NCBI GenBank assembly: GCA_002964805.2
Contig: PUDQ02000001.1
Location: forward strand, 6,906,001 to 6,970,000
DNA length: 64,000 nucleotides
Direction of reading: 5' to 3'
DNA from: Trametes villosa
Lineage: Eukaryota > Basidiomycota > Agaricomycetes > Polyporales > Polyporaceae
Under the pieces are notes generated by a model that was given only the letters and a program-made list of their open reading frames with translations, had not been told where the DNA came from and did not search any database. Below, piece by piece: positions 56,903 to 64,000 of the stretch; position 1 is the stretch's first letter, and every line of letters starts with the position of its first letter. The translations under genes and the position numbers were made by a program.

Positions 56903-58444
56903 TGGATGGGAGTTCTCGTTGCGCTACAAGTTGAGGGGGAGTGGACGGTTTCATATGCCGGCTTGCGCTGTACCGTATGTTCTTCGTAGAACTTATGGAT
57001 GATTGGGTTGTTTTCTCAGAGGCGCGTATACTGAGTTCCTTCGTCAGCGAGCAAAATACTTGTTCCTCTCCGAGCGGGGACAGTGAACGTCGTTTTGACC
57101 TGCCAGTGCTCGACATCCCCAAATTCCTGCATGCACCACTCGGACCCTATTCGGTTTGGCGCGGAATTACAGAATAGTCACGGAGGTGGTAAATAGCTCG
57201 ACTGGAATCTAACCGCCTCGCGCATGGTCAGTGGATGTTGGGGCGTTAGCATTCGAGGATGTACGTATCGCCATGGGCGTCTATTTCACGTCGCCGCCGC
57301 CGTCCAAAGAAGGCAACTGAAGCCGCCCCGACGCTGTCTAACTAGGTTCGTACGCCGCCGCATAACTTGTCCCCAAACCACCACCATCCCAGCGCATACC
57401 GCGATTTCTTTGTCTCCCTCCACCATGTGCTTCCGGCCTTCATCACGGTCAAGCTCGGTTGGCTATAAGCTGACGCCCTCAATATGCTCGACTCGGAGGG
57501 CCACCGGAGGACTGCATGCCTTATGGTCAGTATTGGATGCATTTCTCTCGCTCGCATGTTACTTCCGAGCGTAGGAAACGCACTCAAATGTGTCCTCCAA
57601 GTCCAGAACGTTGGAATATGCGCATATAGTGGGGATACAGACCGCTATCCATCGGCCCGACCCCTCCAGGCCGTTTCACAATGCTTCTGCCTGCTGGAAG
57701 GTGGCTATATGCGCCCCAGCGAGACCTTCGTGTAGTGGTGAGCCCGGATGTGCCACATCAAATATGTCGCAAGCCACATCCGAGGTATTCTGATCGAGGC
57801 TGCTCTTGTCAGCATTCGCCACAGGATATCTATCGGCATACCAAGGAGAGCTATGGCCCACCACCTTCTGGGCGATCGGACCGGAGGTGAAAGCCACTGC
57901 GACCGGACAGGGACCCTACCAGTCGATGAGGTTTCGACAACGCCGGCGCTGCCTTACATGCCGACTTCGAGGCCACTTCAAGCGAGGCAGTACGAGGCGA
58001 CACTCACTTGGAACGAAATATGGAAAGGGCGGTAGATCCTCGAAAGCGCAAGGAACCGCGGATGCAGACACGATCCGAGGACAGGAATTCTGTCGACAAG
58101 ACCGCAGCCTGGTCAATCCCCCGGAATTTGGCATGTGGAAGGAAGAGTGGATGTATGCGTGGATCCGGACTGGAACTTGAAGGGAGACAACATTGCCGAA
58201 GCGCCGATCGCGGTTCCTGGCGCGTTACCGATGGCGGCCTTACCAATTATGGACATACCGACGGTGCCGACCCCAGCTGATCGACGCATGACCGGGGACC
58301 GGGACCACGTGATAGCTTGCGGCGCTGGGCCGATGACGGAAGCACGCTCATGCATATTTGATCAGCCCTCCTCGACGGCCATGGCTCGCTCACAACCTCT
58401 TGACTTCCTTGCAACCCTCCGCTCGAAAGCACACTACTGGCAAT
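56903..58444. other. Intergenic region upstream of the lipase gene
   Basis: About 1.5 kb. Many overlapping frames of 60-235 codons occur on both strands, but those nearest 58445 are shadows of the lipase exon, and the rest lack motifs or splice logic. No gene is supported. Confidence 0.45.
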
Positions 58445-60004
58445 ATGACGACTCCCACCGCGGCAGCCTCCCCGACGTTTACTGAAGCTTGGCTGCCTGG
58501 ACACGACGGCACCAAGTTCTACACTCGCACCTATCCGGCGCCTTCTCCCCGCGCCGTGCTCCTGTTCGTGCACGGCTTCGCGGAACACCTCGGGCGATAC
58601 GAGTGGGCCCACGGAGAGTATGCCTCGCGCGGCATCACGGTCTTCACGTACGACCAGCGCGGGTTCGGTCGGACCGCGTTGGACCACCCGAACAAGAGCA
58701 AGCATAGCGCGTACGGCAAGACAAGCTGGCCCGAGCAGTTGAAGGACATGGAGTGGTGGGTCAAGCACCTGAAGGCAGAGCACCCCGAGTCCCCTCTGTT
58801 CTTGAAGGGTCATTCGATGGTAAGTGCTCCGCCGCACTACGCATGAACAGTTCACAAACGCAGCTTTACAGGGCGGCGGTCTTGCCCTTGCGTTTGCCAC
58901 TCGCACGACACCTTCTCCCGAGCGCGAAACCCTGGCGTCGCTTTCTGGCATCATCTCCTCAAGCCCTCTGATCTTGCAAACCCAACCTGTCCCTAAAGCA
59001 TTGCGCTATGTGGGTGGTAAAGCGAGTCTTCTCTTCCCCAACCTCCTATTCGACGCGCCCGTGCCGGTCAAGGTTCGTAACTATGCCCCCCGTGCCCCCT
59101 CAACTTTCCTGACGATATCGCCCGTTATACTTCAGGACCTTTCCCATAATGCTGCCGCGAACGAAGCCAACGCCAACGATCCCTGGATTGTTCAGAAAGG
59201 CTCGTTGAGAGGTCTTCGCGACATGTTCGACGGGGTAAGTCCCGTTGTCTCTGACGCTCATACGAACAGTGCTCTGAATACAGGATTAAGGGCGAGCAGC
59301 TGCTCTGGAACGACCACAAGCATTGGCCCCAGAGCCTTCCAGTAAGTCGCGGCGGTTACTCCTTGATTGATACACTGCTAACAGTGGAATCAGCTCTTGA
59401 TTGTACATGGAACCGCCGACCGAGTGAGTACGCTTCCTTTTCAAGCGTGCCTGTGATCTACCGCGCCGCCCCCCATCTCGGGCTCGCCCAAGGGGCTGTT
59501 GGGATGGCGGACATTCGCACGCTATGTATGGTCGCAGCGGAAAGGTATCATTACCGCCACGCGCCGCGACAGCCGATTCCGCGGCATACAGTGTACGGTG
59601 GCCGCCATGTGAAGGGAGTCCATGTGAAGGGCGCCGTCTCCCCGAACTTCATAGACGGCGCCACATCCCCTTGACCACCTATCTCGGGCACCCTCCTAGT
59701 GCTTATGCTCACTGGTTCCTTGCCCTATAGGTCACGTCATTCAAGGCGTCGGAAGAGTTTTATCACAAGGTGGATGCAGCAGACAAGGAGTTCAAGCCGT
59801 TTGAGGTGCGTGCCTTATCCCCATCCGGTCGCCGCGCCCTGGCTGACCCCGCCAATCAAGGACGGCTTCCATGAACTCGTTCATGAGCCCGACGGCGTGA
59901 GGGAGAAGTTCGTGGATGAGTGTGTATCGTGGTTATTGAAACGCGTCGGCGTCGAAGACCAGGACGACTCTTCCTCCCCGATTCCCAACTCTTCGAAACT
60001 GTGA
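58445..60004 (+). CDS. Monoacylglycerol lipase (serine hydrolase, alpha/beta fold)
   Basis: Starts MTTPTAAASPTFTEAWLPGH at 58445; the first exon of 125 codons ends at 58819. Motifs in order: the oxyanion segment FVHGFAEHLGRYEWAHGEYA (residues 41-60), FTYDQRGFGRT, the nucleophile S124 in GHSM|GGGLALAFA split by an intron, LLIVHGTADR|VTSFKASEEF with the catalytic Asp, and DGFHELVHEPDGV with the catalytic His. These match fungal Yju3-type monoacylglycerol lipases that release fatty acid and glycerol from lipid droplets or membranes. The tail SSPIPNSSKL is hydrophilic. The intron between the Asp segment and the next exon is about 300 nt, longer than its neighbours. Some internal exon edges are approximate. 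Confidence 0.9.
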
Positions 60005-60421
60005 TAGGGACAGAATGATAATGATAATGATATTACCGCCGTTGTTGTCTGAGAATCATTTCCGTTGGAAGATCCTATTCCGTTGTCGGCAGGTGGTCCG
60101 TGCGGTCGCGTCCGGTCGCGTGGGATCATGATCGCCTATACCGACCATCACTAAGTTGCACCTTCCCCGTTTTCTGCTCTCTCCGTCCGTTTCGTCCCAT
60201 ATTTCCCTCTCTTCCTTCTTCCGCGCGGGGTGGGCACCGAGATTCCAAGAGCTTTTTAAATAAGTAGACACCCTCCACACACACCGCACTCGCTCTCTTT
60301 TTGTGCGTGTCTTTTTCTGCCCACACTCGTTCGCGCCCGCCCCCTGCTTTCCGGCCGACCCCACGCTCTCTGACTTGCTTTCTCTCCTTTATTCGCCCCC
60401 CACCCGCCCCTCTCGCTCGCC
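60005..60421. promoter_or_regulatory. Promoter and leader region of the Mrn1-type gene
   Basis: About 417 bases. A TTTTTAAATAAG stretch near 60254 may be a TATA-like element. From about 60270 to the start codon the sequence is strongly C/T-rich, as in leaders of well-expressed fungal genes. Confidence 0.5.
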
Positions 60422-63166
60422 ATGGATGACTCGCAGACCGCGTTTGCGTCCCAGTACCAACCCTACGCCGGTTTTGACATCGATATGATGAAGGTGCGTC
60501 TCCGTCTTGCCACCCGCCTCCTACCCCGTCCCCCCACCCGCTCTGCGGCGCAAACGAGGCTTACGGACGACGGCAGAGGTCCATGGACGCTGTCGGCGGC
60601 CCCGACGCGAAAAAGGCCCGCTGGTCGCCCACTTCGTTCGGCCCCAACAACGGCGCGAACGGGCTCGCGGCTGCCAGCGCATCCGGCAACCGCGACGCGT
60701 TCGCCAACTACGGCTACGGCCCGCAGGCGAACCTCGCCCAGAACGGCTTCAACAACTCCCCGCCGTCGTCCGGCTTCGGTGGCAACCCGCTCTACTCGAC
60801 GCCCTCGCTCAGCGTCAACACCGCCGTCACTGGCAACGGGATGCCCTCGCAGATGAGCCCCAACACGGCCGGCCCCTACACGCCCGTGCAGCAGCAGCCC
60901 CAGTCGGCGAACCCGAACAGCGCCAACCCCTACAACGCCTTCAACGGATACAACATGCTCAGAATGGGTCTGCCGCAGATGGGTGTTCTTGGAGGATTCG
61001 CATACAACGGGCAGATGGCCAACTTCGCTCAGGTGAGCTTCCAATTCTGCACTTTTTATGCTATGGCGAGAATTTGGCCGTTTTATATCGGTATTCTACC
61101 CGTTCGTATTCTGCCACCCCATGTAACTCGCCACCGCTTCAACGTGAGGGGGAGGTTGCTATGGGTAGTGGCGCCAAGTCCTCCCGAGGCGGCGTATCCG
61201 CTTACAGACGGGGATGTCTTGTATTTTTCGTCGTGATTGGCGCTCCCCTCGTCGATTTGATTTCGCTGGCGCATGCCGTACGCTTAACGCCCGCATCGGA
61301 GGCCGAAGTGCGAGGCGAGGCTGCGATGCATTCGCGTCGGTTTCCTCGATGCGGTTGTCGATACGAAGCTTTCGCTGGTATCTGTACCGAGATAGCCGCA
61401 TATATCCATCTTTACGCCTCTCTTGAGCTGGGGAGAGTTTGATTTTGACTACCTGAACCCCCTACTGCACGAACACGTCCGCTAACACCGTTTTTGCCTG
61501 TTTGCAGCAGCTCGGCCAGCAACGCCTGCCCTCGCTCACTATCCCCTCCCCGCAAGCGTCGCCCTACTCCCCGGCCGCTATCACCGCTGCCCTCTCTGCG
61601 CAGAGCAACACGACCGCGCGTACCGTCTACGTCGGCAACCTCCCCGCGACCGCCTCGGTCGACGAGCTGCTCAACCTCGTCCACTTCGGCCCGCTCGAGT
61701 CTATTCGCGTGCTCCCCGAGAAGTCCTGCGTGTTCCTGTCGTTCCTCGACGGCTCGACGGCCGCGGCCTTCCACGCGGACGCGCTGATCAAGAAGCTCTC
61801 GCTCCACGGACAGGAACTCAAGATTGGCTGGGGCAAGCCTTCCCCGGTGCCGAGCCAGGTGGCGCTCGCGATCCAGCAGAGCAACGCGAGCCGGAACGTG
61901 TACCTGGGTGGTCTGGACGAGGCGATGACGGAGGAGCAGCTTCGCGACGATCTCAGCCGCTTCGGGCTGATCGACCAGGTGAAGATCGTGCGCGACAAGA
62001 ACATCGGCTTCGTGCACTTCCTGAGCATCTCGACTGCGACCAAGGTAAGCTTACCTACACGTGTTGCGGTGCGCCTTCTCATCTTATCTCTTCCAGGTTG
62101 TCAACACGCTCCCCACCGAGCCCGCGTGGGCCGGCAAGCGCGTGAACTACGGCAAGGACCGCTGCGCATATATCCCGAAGTCGCAGCAGGCGGCCGCGCA
62201 AGCTGCTCAGGCGGCGGCTGCCCAGTCGCTGGTCGCGCAGTCGGCGGCGCTGTCACCCATCGCGGGCAACGGCAACCCGTTCGCGTCGCCCCTCTCGCCG
62301 TACATGCCGTTCTCGCCCGACGCGCTGCAGAGCCTCGCCAGCGGCCAGAGCCTGAACCGCACGGTGTATCTCGGGAACATCCACCCCGAGACGACGACCG
62401 AGGACCTGTGCAACGCGATCCGTGGTGGCGTGCTCCAGAGCCTCCGCTATATGCAGGACAAGCACATCGCTGTAAGCTGTTTCTATCGGGGATGACGTGA
62501 ATGTTTGCTAATCTTCCCTTCAGTTCGTGACGTTCGTCGATCCCGCGGCGGCGCTCACCTTCTTCCAGGTGGCGTCGTACCAGGGTCTGACGCTCAACAA
62601 CCGTCGGCTGAAGATCGGCTGGGGCAAGAACTCGGGGCCGCTGCCCCCAGCGCTTGCGCTTGCCGTGCACTCGGGTGCGACGCGTAACGTCTACGTCGGC
62701 AACATCGAGGACTTCGACACGTTTACGGAGGAGAAGCTGAGGAGGGACTTTGGCGAGTACGGGGAGATTGAGCTCGTCAACTTCTTGAAGGAGAAGTAAG
62801 TGTGCTCCCTGGTGCGATTTCCAGGATGTATGCTGACTGTATGCTAGGAACTGCTCGTTCGTGAACTTCACGAACATCTCGAACGCGATCAAGGCGATCG
62901 ACGGCGTGAAGAACAAGCCGGACTACGCGAACCTGCGCATCGCGCATGGCAAGGACCGGTGCGCGAACCCGCCGCGTTCGGGCCCGCAGGGTGGTTCGGG
63001 CGGAAGGAGGTCCGGTGGCAACAACGCGAACTCGCAGCCCCCGAGCGCTGTCGAGCCTACCGAGGACGTGGTCATGCTGAAGAGCGAGATCGTGAACGGT
63101 GCGATCCCCGAGGAGACGAGCGAGGCGGCCGACATTCCCTCCGGGGAGGTCGAGGCGTCCGCGTGA
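60422..63166 (+). CDS. RNA-binding protein with four RRMs, Mrn1/Nrd1 (Msa2) type
   Basis: Exon 1 (60422-60493) reads [20 protein letters not shown]. The next exon, from 60577, encodes a long Asn/Gly/Pro/Gln-rich region ([14 protein letters not shown] to [10 protein letters not shown]). Four RRMs follow: RRM1 about 61620-61830 ([17 protein letters not shown]), RRM2 about 61890-62170 ([25 protein letters not shown]), RRM3 about 62350-62640 ([16 protein letters not shown]) and RRM4 about 62680-62960 ([25 protein letters not shown]). Each pair ends in an IGWGK or YGKDRC / HGKDRC segment typical of this family. The acidic tail ends GEVEASA. Relatives are fission yeast Nrd1 and budding yeast Mrn1, post-transcriptional regulators of differentiation and stress. 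An intron of about 475 nt (about 61033-61506) precedes RRM1. Confidence 0.92.
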
Positions 63167-64000
63167 AGAGGACGAGACGACGACGACGACACAACACACC
63201 ATACCCCTGCGTTGCTGCCCGCGCTGCGAAAACTCATTGTATGATGAAGTGGCCGCTTGGATACCCGTCCCCAGTCTGTGTATATCGTGCTCGCTCCCCT
63301 GAACGCTGCCTCTGAACGTGCTCCGACTGTACCACTGAACTCGACGTCTCGGTGCCCCGGCCGCCCGTCCGTCATGGCTCTCTCTCTCGCAAAACCGTCT
63401 TCTCGTGGATGGACAACGCCGATGAACAACCCACATACTTCTGCAATCCTGCTCGGCTCCGCGCCTCGAGCGTGGGCGAGCGCCACGATAACACGCGCCG
63501 GGGACGCCGACAGCCACACGCGCGCGGACCTTGGGCTATTGGTTGCTCGTTCTTTATCAACTTGACTTTCGCCGCTCGCCGCCTTATTCCCTGCCCCCAT
63601 CTCAGTCGCCCCTTCCTTTCGCTGCCCTCACTGATCCCCAAACCCCACCCCCGTTTCTTTTTCTCTCCCTTCTCCCGTCCCGAATGTTTATGCGGGGCAG
63701 CGGGGATTCTTGCGCCCCGCTGCCCTCGCCGCCGCTCTTTGCCTTGATACTATATGCATGCCCTTGTCCCCTCTGGTCCGTCTGACTGCGATCGTCCGAT
63801 CGTCTCTGTTCCCTGATACCGGTACTATACTCCCCTGGCCGTATTGCGATCGATGCGGGTGCTATAACGATGCAGTAATCTTGCGTGTATCTCACTCATA
63901 CTCTCTACACCCGAAGTAGCAATGGAGTCTCCTTTCCTCTCAGCGGCGTGGTGTGCGACGAACAATGATCTAGGCTGCGTCGTTTGCTGCCCGTGTTGGT
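63167..64000. other. Right-edge region, 3' flank of the RNA-binding gene
   Basis: No gene is supported. Frames at 63257-63785 lack motifs. The C/T-rich stretch at 63590-63680 could be leader sequence of a gene beyond the window, but no start is evident. Confidence 0.45.

Noticed and set aside
56903..58954. 235-codon minus-strand frame at 58247-58954.
   Set aside because: It lies antisense to the lipase exon, whose catalytic motifs are unmistakable.

Overview
The window looks like nuclear DNA of an agaricomycete basidiomycete (mushroom or bracket fungus; inference). Genes are GC-rich, lie on both strands and are mostly broken by 50-65 nt GT-AG introns. Families typical of such genomes are present: several HET-domain proteins, F-box/LRR paralogues and a small secreted protein. 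No virus, plasmid, CRISPR array or bacterial operon was seen.

Layout. 1.2-5.2 kb: an acidic small secreted protein, an intron-bearing tRNA-Ala(AGC), and a secreted 5'-nucleotidase-like metallophosphatase (minus). 7-10.3 kb: a membrane-anchored LRR protein (minus) divergent from clathrin light chain (plus). 10.6-12.4 kb: an F-box gene with a probable 1-nt frameshift. 13.3-17.9 kb: two UNC93-like transporter genes arranged tail to tail as a large inverted repeat. 19-24.4 kb: a carnosine N-methyltransferase homologue, an unrecognised protein and a 2-oxoglutarate/Fe(II) oxygenase. 24.5-40.5 kb: a HET-domain cluster with four intact-looking copies and one deletion pseudogene, interrupted by coatomer zeta and a protein-kinase-like gene. 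40.6-57 kb: four more F-box/LRR genes, an L-type lectin flanked by two identical inverted tRNA-Ala(CGC) genes, the KDEL receptor, and a HET protein of a different subclass. 58.4-63.2 kb: monoacylglycerol lipase and a four-RRM Mrn1/Nrd1-type RNA-binding protein.

How the genes fit together. Clathrin light chain, coatomer zeta, the L-type lectin and the KDEL receptor all serve the secretory pathway, but lie scattered among unrelated genes. The HET cluster is the most distinctive part. Its paralogues share an N-terminal HET domain and a C-terminal region of about 250 residues that I cannot assign to a known domain. The copies are in both orientations and at different stages of decay, as expected for a fast-evolving allorecognition-like locus (inference). 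The F-box genes form a second local expansion with one conserved intron position.

Exon boundaries were set by hand from splice motifs, reading frame and family similarity recalled from general knowledge. No database search was run.
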